A stretch of DNA of 64,000 nt from Corbicula japonica (taxonomy: Eukaryota; Mollusca; Bivalvia; Venerida; Cyrenidae): NCBI GenBank assembly GCA_038501625.1, contig JAZAYU010000003.1, positions 2,235,001-2,299,000 of the forward strand. Direction: 5' to 3'. Numbering within the stretch: the first letter of the stretch is position 1; each line of letters opens with the position of its first letter. Below, piece after piece: positions 11,703-23,029 of this stretch. The notes below the pieces were generated by a model. It did no database searches, was not told the DNA's origin, and saw only the letters and a list, made by a program, of their open reading frames with translations. The position numbers and the translations under genes were made by a program.

Positions 11703-12731
11703 TTGTCTTTTATCTTCTTAAGAGTTTAAACACGGTGGTTAAGCTACTCGGACTTTTTTTTATCAAATATACGTCCCCGACTGTTTTTGGTGAAGTAAAG
11801 GACTTTCAATGATTGCAGGCAATAGTTTTGACATGCATGTTCCAAATAATTCTTTATATCAATAATTAAGTGTTGTATGATTGATTTAAATGCATGACGG
11901 AATGTCACAGTAGTTTTTTTGTATAAAATGAGTGCCATATTTGAAAAACATCGTTACGCTTTTATTAAAAATGAAAAACAATATATTAACAATGAATTTA
12001 GATGCTGAATAACCTTGTAAAAGCTTATATTAATAAGCCTTGTACAGTCTTCAAAAATATGATAAAAATTATGCTGAAAATATGTTGAAAAATTGCACTG
12101 GCTGTGATTTCTAGAAATAAAAGTAATCTGTAAATATAAATCGGTGAAATATTGACACACTTTCTATCTATGATTTTAGACCCACTTGCCTTGCAAAGAA
12201 CCACGAGTTTATTCCATAACTAAAATGGTATACCATGACATGTATACAGCTTAAATAAACTAGTATTCCGTGGAGATGCTAATTTTTCAAACTCACCCGA
12301 ATTTATGGTTGTTTTTGTAAGTTTTCAGCTCCTTGTCTATTTCTTGACATCATAAAGATCATTAAAAGTCCTTTCCTAGATCAAAAATAATCAGGGGACG
12401 ATTTTATCCAAATAAAGTCCGAGTTGCTTAACAACCGTGTTCACTACATATTTAACATTCAGCATTTAACAGATTTTCAAAACATATTATGATAAACGTT
12501 ATGAAAGAAAACCAATTCAATATTACAGTAATATTTTGAGATTGATATGGGTTTAATGTTTTCTTTAAGCACAAAATAATTTAATATTTATGAAGTTCAG
12601 GCATACACATAAATGATCATTAGCGAATCAATTGAAAATTTAGCAGGTCAGCATGTAATCTTTGCATTACATAAAAACTTTTTAAAACAAAGTTATCGGT
12701 ATCACATGTCACAGGGTGAGAAAGAATGTGC

Positions 12732-12802
12732 AGCCAGACCGTATAGTGGTAAGTATCCCGCCTGTCACGCGGGAGACCGGGGTTCGATTCCCCGTCGGGG
12801 AG
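12732..12802 (+). tRNA. tRNA-Asp-like sequence (GTC), probably a pseudogene or retroposed copy
   Basis: The anticodon arm CCCGC-CTGTCAC-GCGGG carries GTC, and the T arm CGGGG-TTCGATT-CCCCG is perfect. The D arm GTATAGTGGTAAGTAT appears one base short. The 5' acceptor strand (AGCCAGA) pairs poorly with the intact 3' strand (TCGGGGA): about four of seven positions. CCA follows directly (12803-12805), which nuclear tRNA genes normally lack, suggesting a copy derived from a mature tRNA or a chance match. Confidence 0.6.
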
Positions 12803-13399
12803 CCATTTTGTAACCAGGGCAGGGTTTCAAGACAAACCACTTGTTGATTGTTTAGATTTTATGTAACAATACATAAATAGCCTAAAACATAAAGAATGAA
12901 TATTTACATTCATGAAATAGACAAGAAAAAAATCACAGAATTTCAACCGAATCAAACAAATTACTTCAGCAATTCACATATAACTGTTCTATTCGTAAAA
13001 CAATAAATAAATTCTTACCAGGATCTGTGGTATAGTTTTAATCAAACCTTAAGCAATGAATATACCAAATATGCAATCAATTGGTATACTTAAGGAATAA
13101 GATCTATTACAATAACAGATAAACTGCAAGTTAAATCTGATCTGTATCCCACAAAGGTAAGAGTCGGAGTGGCGGGAAAATAGACGGAAAAGAGAAACAA
13201 AGAGGGTTTCGCGGGGTTTGGGAATACAGTTAGGCAGTTGAATACATGTATACACATAGACGGTGAGTAAACGATCACAAACATTGACGTAAAACGCAAG
13301 CTGGCATAAAATATTGCCTGGGTTACACACAAATTAAGGAAATCCTTTTGCAAGTTTTATCGCCGATACACAGATCTAATTCATAAATACAGGTGCAGT

Positions 13400-14257
13400 T
13401 TAAAATCCCTATTGCAACAAGGTATTTCACAGCCAGTTTTTATGGAGATTTAATTCATAAACTTAAGAAGATAAAAGGCAATGTTCAGGGTAAAACTCAA
13501 CACTAACCTTGATAGAAGTATTTTAACAGACAGCAAGAGGTATACTGTTCCAGTTGTCAAAGGGTTTGGCATTAAATCATTTGCCTACAGCGGGTGTACC
13601 TTATGGAACAGTTTGCCTCAATATATCAGGGATTCCAGAACACCATATTCTTTTAAATCTAGGGTCAAGGAACATTTTTTACAATCTGATTTTTAAAAAT
13701 GAAGTTATCTTACATTTTTGTGTGTAATAATATCGGTCAGTTCAGGCTGTGTCTTTAGCTGACTGTAATTATATCATGTACTGATAGATAGTTTACTCTT
13801 CATAAATACTTCATGGCATTTTTAGTTTAATGTATTTTATGTAAATCATAATCTTATTTATTTAACTTATCCTTATATTAGTCTTCTTAAGTCAATGATT
13901 GATCCTGTGATAGTTTGTTCTTGTGATAATCTGTTCTTATCAATTATCATTATTTTCTTATATATATAATGTTTACACAATCTGTTCACTAAAGTGTTGT
14001 TTTCTTAACAATTTTTTAAACATTGACTATTTGTGATCCTTTTTAAATCTCCCTTTGTCATACAACACTATATCTCAAGGACCACAATGGAAATAAGAGT
14101 AAATTACTACTCTTTTTTGTGTTATCCTTGACATTTAATGTTGAGTGATATGTGCTGTATTAATTCATACTTTGTTATATTGTTTCTGTATGTCTTAATA
14201 TTTTATGCCATGTTATTACACATTTGATGTTGAAATAAATCTATCTATCTATCTATA
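13400..14257 (+). mobile_element. 3' end of a non-LTR retrotransposon (LINE)
   Basis: The open frame 13481-13696 (71 residues) contains the pattern seen at the C-terminus of CR1/Jockey-like reverse-transcriptase proteins: a variable stretch, then TLWNSLPQYIRDS, a gap and FKSRVKEHFL. A 3' UTR of about 550 bases follows, ending in AAATAAATCTATCTATCTATC, a microsatellite tail common in such elements. The 5' part, including the catalytic domain, is absent, so this is a truncated dead copy. Its left edge is approximate. Confidence 0.6.
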
Positions 14258-14905
14258 ATGTTCATTTCTCCCGGTTATTCGTACAAACCATCTGTAAATT
14301 TAAAAAAAAAAGGTTACCAACATGATATTTTACAGCGCTCTGCAGGCCTGGTGATTAACCATTCTACAGTTGATCATTATGATTACCTCTTTTGGTTGCA
14401 CGACGGTGGAAGGAGTTTAAGAGTTTATGAAGGTTTATGGGGAAATATTTTCTTAAAAGAACCTAGAAGCTCGATTTGTTTCTTTTATCCCTGTCATCGT
14501 GTTCTTGCTGATTATACTCCAGGAGCTCTGGTCTTGGTAAGATATTTGAGTACCCGCCTGTTGGCTTTGTAATGCTATTAGCTTCTTATGTTTTATATGT
14601 TTATGTGCTTTTGCATGCAATATTGTTGAGCGGATAAGTAAATGTGGGTTGAAGTTGTTTCACCAAGACAACTTGTACTTGTTTTGTGATATGAGAACCT
14701 GTGGGGCAAGTGAGGTTGGTGCACCCTAGAACCTGGTTTAAACCCCAAGTGGCAATTTGATTTGCCACTGACCATTCCAAAGCGGTAACCCCTCGGGTTC
14801 TCATTTTTTGTTTATTGTAAGTGGTGTCTTTTTTTTAAAACTGATCATTTTATTAACCATGCTCTCTCGCTCTCTCTTTTTCTTGACTGTGTGGGTAGGA
14901 TGTTT
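14252..14905 (-). repeat. Rep-A copy 5, near full length
   Basis: Runs from CTCCCGGTTATTCGTACAAA to TTTTCTTGACTGTGTGGGTA, covering all blocks seen in other copies in reverse orientation. It abuts the TCTA tail of the LINE at 13400-14257, so one inserted at or next to the other. Together with copy 8 it defines a full length of about 0.65-0.68 kb. Confidence 0.8.
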
Positions 14906-14995
14906 TTCAAGACGGTATTCAGTAGCGTGTATATATTAATGCTACTTAGTTTGGATATATATTAAAGGTCTTTTTGTATTGTGTCCAGGATAGTT

Positions 14996-15015
14996 GCGCA
15001 TGCGCGGTGACGTCA
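14996..15015. promoter_or_regulatory. NRF-1-like and CRE-like motif pair, possible promoter
   Basis: GCGCATGCGC (14996-15005, a palindromic NRF-1 consensus) is followed two bases later by TGACGTCA (15008-15015, the CRE/ATF consensus). This GC-rich pair stands out in AT-rich DNA and is typical of housekeeping-type promoters. The only coding candidate nearby is the plus-strand exon at 15632. Confidence 0.45.
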
Positions 15016-15631
15016 TATTGCTATTAAGAACTAAATAAATAACTTTATTGCAGGAATCAAAAACTTTGCATTGCAAATCTTTATAATTTAAAAGAAGTTG
15101 CATATAGGTTTGTGTTTAACAATTTTATCATTACGAAGAATAAAACATAACTGAATTTGCATGCCCCCTAGTGTGGAATAAAGTAGGTCATCTGACTTGC
15201 AGGTGTTGTAAAAAAACGAGTGAACATTGTTAGTGACTGCTGACCTTGTTGCATTCTATCACAAGTTTGTTTTTAATATTCAATCGGAATGTTTTCCTAC
15301 TGAGAAAAACACAGTTGTCCATGTTAGTGACATGCTATCTTTCTGTTCCATTGATTCGCTGTGTTAAATCGTTATCTTGGGAAATTGTGAAATCGATACC
15401 GGATGTTTACACAATTTAAAATAACTAATAAACTTTGCTGAATTATTTAAAATGGTATTGAATGACTGATATTCAGTTTGTATGGATTGATTAAGTGAAC
15501 ATCTTATTGTAAAACAAGATTAAATTGAAGCATGGAAATTAACTTGATGGCTAATCAAGAATCTTTGCTGAAAATTCATCCAGATCCAGAATGTTGAAAA
15601 CGAGCTGTTTTTTACTTTTTTATATGGACAG

Positions 15632-15802
15632 TGTCGCTGTGCAGGAACATATAAGATAGCAAGTGCATCTTTGTTGTCTGGCCAACAAATCAACATAAAG
15701 AAGCAACCTCTTCTGAAAGTGAAGTCACTGCTAGTTGAAGCTTACCCTAGACCAAGTCCATATTGTTTAACACATGAAGTGAGACTGGCTCATAATCCAA
15801 AG
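15632..15802 (+). CDS. Candidate internal exon, unknown protein
   Basis: A T-rich tract and GACAG precede 171 nt that are open in frame from CRCAGTYKIASASLL through LTHEVRLAHNPK, and an AAG|GTAGAAAG donor follows. Phase is 0 at both ends. The amino-acid composition is balanced and unlike random AT-rich translation. A short ATG-initiated frame at 15532 (MEINLMANQES) stops at TGA and is out of frame, so the first exon is not resolved. I do not recognise the protein and found no convincing downstream exon in the window. Confidence 0.4.
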
Positions 15803-15964
15803 GTAGAAAGATTTTTCGGTTATTGGCTAATTTGGTAAAGAAATTGTCACTTACATTTATTTCACTTAGAAAATTCTATAATTCACTGGAAAACATAAAA
15901 TAAATAGTGGTCTACATCACATACATTGATAGTATAAGTTTGTTTTGTGTTTAAGGATTCGGCA

Positions 15965-16240
15965 TTTAAAATTATTATGCCCCCACAAAGTGGGAGGCAT
16001 ATTGGTAGAGTTGCACTTGCCGTACATACGTACGTCCCCAAATCTTGTGGCATCAACTTCTCATAAACAATAAGGCGGATTTCTTTCAAACTTGCACAGA
16101 TGATCAAGCAGGATGTGTAGATGATCGGATTTTTTACTACGATCATTGTAGTAAAAACTTCTACTAGAGTTATAATAAACCCTTTAACTTGCAGCAGTGG
16201 GGACATAAGTGTCCGAGGACATTAAAAATTTGTGATTACA
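15965..16240. repeat. Interspersed repeat fragment resembling common bivalve repeats
   Basis: ATTATGCCCCCACAAAGTGG through GCAGTGGGGACATAAGTGTC resembles, from memory, an abundant bivalve repeat with GCCCCC-type ends. It contains a small hairpin, TTTTTACTAC and GTAGTAAAAA at 16130-16156. The 107-residue minus frame over it is not a gene. Confidence 0.45.
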
Positions 16241-16744
16241 TCAAGAAATAAAATTAATTCTTGATGTATTCAGGAATGTTTTATAATGCATTTTGCCAAA
16301 AAAGTAATTTTGTCTTAATAAATTTAATATATTTTATGTTTTGTGAAAAGATGTGTTTAATTTATTTTCCGAACAACTTCAACAAGTCGCTTTGAAAATC
16401 TGTAATACATGTAACTTTATAGTAACTTTTGTATCATGGTCCCAAAACATCTTTCATAATACATGTATGTGCAGTTTTATTGACAGTTTCAAGATGTATT
16501 TGTATGAGTTTTTGTGTGGCCTGATCTATGGCAAGCGGAATTAATCCGTGGTTATCGACCCATCTATGGTTATTGGTGATACCTGATGATAACCATAGTT
16601 ATAATCAAGGGGTGATAATCAGATGGTCACACGTCATATATTGTTTTCTGTTAACTTATTATTTACAGAATTGCTTAACATATTCATTTAAATTAATTTT
16701 CATAATTGAAATAACATTAGCTTCATATTTAAATTGCAAAAGAT

Positions 16745-16890
16745 ATAATATCTCTTTATTCTTGAAAAAGTTTGACCACTTTTCCTCAGTTCTTCTGTGT
16801 CAAAATGACCCCAAGCTCAGAAATAGGTGGGGTCAAAAGTGGAAAAATTTAAATGTGCTTGCATCAAAAAGCAAGAATCTGCATTAATTG
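16745..16890. repeat. Direct repeat pair, first copy
   Basis: TCTTTATTCTTGAAAAAGTT, GACCACTTTTC, TCAAAATGA and GCAAGAATCTGCAT occur in the same order at 17495-17625, with moderate divergence. Confidence 0.6.
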
Positions 16891-16999
16891 AAATCACTGT
16901 AACCGCCGTTAACGCCGAGAACAATGGTTTTTGGTCAGTAACTATAGGTTACGTTGATGTCCATAGTAACTTATTGACAATTACTACGGTTATCGGCCG

Positions 17000-17884
17000 A
17001 TAAGGCTCCAACGATTACACGTGTAAACGGTAACGTTTCGTTTTCGGGCCGTAAACATTTACAGAATCTTGAACCGTTTTTACGAACGGTCACGTGATTG
17101 TAAAGGCGGCAAAATATTTGCTGAAAAAACGGCAACGATGCACTTAGAAATAATTAATTTTATTTACACCACTAAGTGAAAATATTAATTTTATTTACAC
17201 CACTAAGGAAACAATTGTATTTTAATATGTAATTCACATTGTTGATGTATAAAAAACTCTCGCATTGTTATGGGTTTCCGCGTTTTCCAGGGATTTCAAT
17301 AGTTTCTGAAAACCAGGGGTCATCTGATCCCTGTTGAGAATGTTCATGGGGTCATTATCAGATCGTCACTAGTCATATCTTGTATTTAGTGAACTTTACT
17401 ACTTATAAACCTGCTTTAACTTCATTTTAATTTATTTTCAGTGGTTAAATAAGGGTCAACTTCTTTTTTTTAATGGAATGTACACAAAAGTTTTCTTTAT
17501 TCTTGCAAAAGTTGACCACTTTTCTCCTGCATCAAAATGATTCCAAGTTCAGAATGAGAAGGGGTCAAACGTGGAAAAAAAATCAAATTTGCTTGCATAA
17601 AATGCAAGAATCTGCATCAGCTGAAATCCTGGATGTCGTGACCATGTCAGTGAGTGTAGCAAAATGACGGATTCAGAATTTCACAGGATACCCCCGGAAG
17701 TTTAGCGATCCATTAAGATCCCGTTTTAATGGAGTTGCATTGTTATTTACAACTTACAAAGTTCAGTGAAACTTGTCACAATGTTATCAGGTTTGCATGA
17801 TATAATCAACGTTTAAACGACATCGTTCCGTTTTACATGGTCCGTGTAAACGTTTACAAAAGTTTGTAAACGTTGGAGCCTTAT
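17000..17884. mobile_element. 885-bp TIR element inside the motif field
   Basis: ATAAGGCTCCAACG (17000-17013) is exactly repeated in inverse as CGTTGGAGCCTTAT (17871-17884). Further inwards both ends carry GTGTAAACG-type sequence (ACACGTGTAAACGG and CCGTGTAAACG). No transposase frame. A clear target duplication was not found. Confidence 0.65.
17495..17625. repeat. Direct repeat pair, second copy
   Basis: Matches 16745-16890. The second copy lies within the TIR element at 17000-17884 while the first lies outside it. Confidence 0.6.
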
Positions 17885-20800
17885 TGTCCGATATCTAGGA
17901 TTTTCACCAATAACTATGGTTACTGGACGGTAACCCTAGTTATTGTCAATAGCTATGGTTATCAGATCAATATCTGTAGTTGGTCTCTAACCATGGATAT
18001 CGGATCAATTGTGCAGGCCACTTGCCATAGTGATTTTTGGGTCTCTTAAAATGATGCAACATTAAAGAATGCAGGATGTACTCATCATGTAGTGTTTTTA
18101 TAATGCATTTTTTCATCTCACCAGTGTTTAGATTTCTGTTATGAAAATATTACAAACTCAATCAGATTTTAGCTGCATTTCATTTATAATTTTTAACAGC
18201 ATTGAAATAAGTAAGGTTATGATTTAAAATGAATTATGAATGGGACCGATATCCATAGTTATTGGTTTATAACTATAGATATTGGATTATTTGGGCAAAC
18301 CGAATGTCAAAGTGAAACAGATATAATGGCAAGACAACAACCTAGGATATTGATTTATATCTAGAGTTTGTGCCAAGTGCACATTTGATATCTATAGTTT
18401 TTAGTGAAAACGATAGATAAATATTGCTCGTTAACCACAGTTTACTCCAAGAACTATGGTTTTCGGTCAGTAACTATAGTTTTTGCCAATATCCATAGTT
18501 ATTAATCCGATATCCATTGACAATAACTATGGTTATCAGTCGATATTAGTGTTGGGATATGGGTTGCAAATCACAATCAATAATAAGTTTGAATCTGTTG
18601 CCACTTCCGATGTGATTTCACTGTTTATAATCGGTTTATAAATCAAATCCGTGTTACATTAACAAATGGTTTCTGACTTGTAGCTTACATATTATTCCTT
18701 GTTTGTGTGTGTTTGCTGCTACTTTCTACATGAAGGTTGGTGTTCCAAGGACAATAATAAAACTGTTCCGCTGGTTTTCTTATTTCATATGCACTAAAAT
18801 AGGATGGATGAACAATGCTTATTAAAGAATACCCAACCCAAAACATGTTGTAAATAGCACTAAATGCCTAAAAGGCCCTACAAATATTTTCAGTCAAACT
18901 ATTAATATTGATCAACATAATTATGTCCAATTGTGCAGTATTTTACAGGCAGAGATGAAGATCAGTTTAAATTGATTATGAGAGAATGACATTGATTATT
19001 GGCATTGGGAGGCTTTTAAACATAGTTAATCGATGTCTTCCTGTCATCGTTACATAATCACTAGCCGATATCTAGGGTTTTCACCAATACCTATGGTTAT
19101 CGGGTGGTAATCCTAGTTATTGTCAATGACTATGGTTATCAGATCGATATCTATAGTAATTGGTAGATAACCATGGATATGGGTTCAATTGTGCAAACCG
19201 CTTGCCCTACTGATCTCTGAGTCTCTTAATTTGATGCAACATTGATGATTGCAGGATGTACATGTGGCTCATCATGTAGTGTTTTTATAATGCATTTTTC
19301 ACCTCACCAGTGTTTAGATCTCTGCCATGTTACGAAAATATTACAAACTCAATCGGATTTTAGCTGAATTTCAGTTATTATTTTTAACAGCATTGAAATA
19401 AGCAAGATTATGATTTAAAATGAATTATGAATCGGACCGATATCCATAGTTATTGGTCGATAACTATAGATATTGGATTATTCGGGCAAACCGCATGTCA
19501 AAGTGAAACAGATACAATGGCAAGACAACGTTGGATATTGATTTATATCTAGAGTTTTGTGCCAAGTGCACATTAGATCTGATGTCCATAGTTATTAGTG
19601 AAAACTCTAGTTAAATATTGCTCGTTATCCACGGTTAACTCCAAGAACTATGGTTTACAGTCGGTAACTATAGTTTTCGCCAATATCCATAGTTATTGGT
19701 CCGACATCCATTGACAATAAGTATGGTTATCAGCAGATATCTAGGGTTTTCACCAATAACTATGGCTATCGGGTGGTAACTCTAGTTATTGGCAATAACT
19801 ATGGTTATCTGATCAATATCTGTAGTTATTGGTTGATAACCGTGGGTATGTGATCAATTGTGCAAACCGCTTGCCCTACTGATGTCTGAGTCTCTTAACA
19901 TGATGCAACATGAAAGAATGCAGGATGTACATGTATGTGTGCTCATCATGTTTTATTTTTATAATGCATTTTTCACTTCACAAGTATTTAGATTTCTATC
20001 AATATTACAAACTCAATCATATTTTAGCTGCATTTTAGTTATTATTATTAACAGCATTGAAATAAGCAATGTTGTGAAATAAAATGAATTGATAAGCAGC
20101 TGATAACCTCCAGGCGTTCCATTTTTCAAATTACCTCCCTTTGAAAATGCAAAATTGATACAAAGGTTAATTGTGTTGCTATTATTCGCTCTGAGTACCA
20201 ACTGCATTGTGGTTTGTGATCGGGGTGAGATGCTTGGAGTGTGTTCAATAAATAAAAATGCATTATTTGGAGGTAATTTAGCATGTATTAGTTTTATTAT
20301 TAAATATTTTTCTGGAAATTCACAAAATATAGTGTATTGGATATTTTACATAAATATATGAAACTTTCTGTAAACAAAGAATTATTTTTAAGATTATTTA
20401 ACAGAATGAAACACACTTTCATGTTTTTGTCCAATCATGAGCTATTCAGTAAGAAATTCCAGAAAATAAGTCTTAAAAAGATTACCCTATCATGTAAAAA
20501 GGTTCCAAAGACTTAAGTTAAGTTCACCTGAACTAGAGGAAACCTGAATGTCTTCAAGACATAATATCACTTTTGTCAATTCTGTGGTAAAGTAAATTGA
20601 TATTGTTGCTTTTAAATTATATATTTTGTAAACACTTTTATTACATAAGCATTGGGGAAGAAGTTGTATTCTAAAGGGTATGGTAATTGAAACCCATAGT
20701 AGTGGTTAAAAATCATAAAATTCATAGAATATTGAATTGTTCTTCAAAATCAACAAAACATACATGTATCATACTTGATAGGCAAATGACATGTGGTAAG

Positions 20801-21029
20801 AACACTATTAAAAGTGAAAATAATGAAAATTTGTAAGAACAAGTGTGATATTGATAGTCAAGGTTTGAAATCAGAATGCATGTTGGATTGCTTTCTTTCA
20901 AAATATCATTGAAACTAATCAACAAATGAGCTAGATATTGCAATACAATTCTGTGAGAAATTGTTCAGTTGTCTCTGAATAATAGACCGTCTGTAAAACA
21001 GTAAGTTACTGTTTTACTTTTTCTTGTTC

Positions 21030-21072
21030 GGAATGTGGCGATTCCTGGTATGCATATTTCATCTTTTGATAT
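21030..21072 (-). repeat. Rep-A copy 6, left end only
   Basis: GGAATGTGGCGATTCCTGGT and ATGCATATTTCATCTTTT match the left edge of the family in reverse orientation; nothing else of the element follows. Confidence 0.55.
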
Positions 21073-21491
21073 GGGAGTGATCAATGCTTGATATTGATAT
21101 CTGGGTTAAATTAATTGATATATCGCTTTGCTGTTCAAAATATTGTGATTATTGTGTGTATCATTTAAATCAAATTGAATACTTTTAATACTTAATTATA
21201 TCTGTCCTATTCCTTTTGGCTTAAATAAAATCACAGTTTTTACCAGACAAAATGGCTACCGTCACGTGACACCAAATAACTACTCTTTTTCTCTTGAAAA
21301 AAATAGTTCTTTTCATTAATTAACGACACGTTTTCCTTACCTATTCATTTAAAGGTCACTTAAATCTTGGAAATTTGTCTACTTCTGGCTAGTTAGCAGG
21401 GATAAGATGTCATGAAAGCAAACGTCCGTTAATCAATTTCATGCCAATATATTGTTGTACGAATCCGGACTATAATTGCTTAAGAGCGTAT

Positions 21492-22372
21492 CACACCCTA
21501 GTACCGGCTCTCCCAAGTACAGGTAGCACTCCCACATACAGCTCACTGTAAAGAATTTTATACGAGAGGTGGTGTAAGTATCTCGTTTGTATCTCCGGAA
21601 ATTCAAAACCTTCGAAGAAAATTAAACATATCAGCGCCCTGGTAAATGACTATGTTCTGCAAGTGCCAAAATAAACAGACTACGGCGAGTTAAACGCGAA
21701 AGTTTGACTCAAAAATGTCAAATGTCAAAAAATAAAACGTAAAATACTCAGTAAGTTCTGCAAATTTATTTATGTTTGATACAGTGACGTATAATCCTGT
21801 CTTCCTACAACAACCAGTTCGAATTCAAAGCCTTGATCTATTTTATTTAATGAATGACTCGTTTTTAAAGATGGTCAGTGGTTTTAAAACGGCACTCCCA
21901 TCGCACAGGTGTGTAAATGTTTGGCGCTCACCAAGTACAGCTACCGAAAAGTCTTTAAAAACGTGAAGTAATCGTCAGTAATTTAGCATTAATATATGTA
22001 TGTATATACACTGACACATAGTAATACTTAAAATTTGTTTTGAATATTTTGAAGCTAACTGTATCAAAAATGAATAAAATTGTAGTACTTACTGAGTATT
22101 TTACGTTTTTCTTTGACATTTGACATTTTTGAGTCAAACTGTCGCGTTTAACTCGCCGTAGTTTGTTTATTTCGAGATGAAATGTTGTGGCACTTGCAGA
22201 ACATAGTCATTATTTATTTACCAGTGCGCCGATATGTTTCTTTTTTTTTCGAAGGTTTTGAATTTCCGGAGCAACAAACGAAATACTTACACCACCGCTC
22301 GTATAAAATTATTTACCGTGAGTTGTATGTGGGAGTGCCTCCTGTACTTGGAACAGCCGGTACCAGGGTGTG
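21492..22372. mobile_element. 881-bp foldback element
   Basis: Arms of roughly 265-285 bases (21492-21755 and 22088-22372) are inverted copies of each other. The outer ends are CACACCCTAGTACCGGCT and, inverted, CACACCCTGGTACCGGCT. GTAT flanks both ends directly, a possible 4-bp target duplication. Small indels show moderate age. The central 330 bases have no coding sign. Confidence 0.75.
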
Positions 22373-22424
22373 GTATGTATAGTGTTAACATTTCCGATAC
22401 CCTGGTTAATGTGTATTATTCGAT

Positions 22425-22639
22425 GTATACTACTTAAAGTTTGCTAAGCGCAATGTATCAACATAGCCATTTCTAACTCTAAATAACCCCCAAAACTAAT
22501 TACAATTGCTAAAACATGCGTCTATATTTTTGTAAATCACTTATCATGTGCTTAAAAAGAAATAAAACTAATAACTGGCATACGGCAAAAGATATGTACA
22601 AAATCATTCTTGGTGCTTAGGAAACGTTGAGTAGTATAC
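22425..22639. mobile_element. 215-bp MITE
   Basis: The left GTATACTACTTAAAGTTTGC and TAAGC are matched in inverse by GCTTAGGAAACGTTGAGTAG and TATAC at the right. A single end of the same family is at 28136. Confidence 0.6.
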
Positions 22640-23029
22640 TATGGAGTCTTATGACATTAAATGGTTGGGCAAGTTGTAGACAAGCTTTCTTATATTTCCT
22701 TTTAAATAATTTAACTCATTTTTGTAGATGTATATTTTTACAATCATTTTCATAAATATAACTAACATCCTAAACAAAAATCAATCGCAATTAAATAGAA
22801 AATAAACATATGAGTAAGATGAAGGGCATTATGCTCAACAATGCCTTTAATGAGCAGACGAAAGCTTTGCGCAATAATTAACCGAAACGGAAGTTGCTGA
22901 TCTGTACGCCGACGACCACATAGTTGTTCCACATAGTTGCTAACATAAAAAGAAGCGACCAAGGTTCTTATTTTTGTAAATCAATCAAATTAAATGCATA
23001 TTTGATTTGAAAATGGTTCTTCGATGAGT

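Larger units (their letters stand above)
16530..20080. repeat. Field of ATAACTATGG-type motifs in both orientations
   Basis: Motifs such as CCATAGTTATTGG, ATAACTATGGTTATC and ATATCTATAGTTATTGG occur dozens of times in both orientations, commonly 20-30 bases apart. Larger units repeat directly: about 17885-18560, 19063-19733 and 19733-20080 share order and flanking sequence, including CAATTGTGCAAACCGCTTGC. No coding sequence is present. A TIR element (17000-17884) lies inside the field. Confidence 0.75.
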
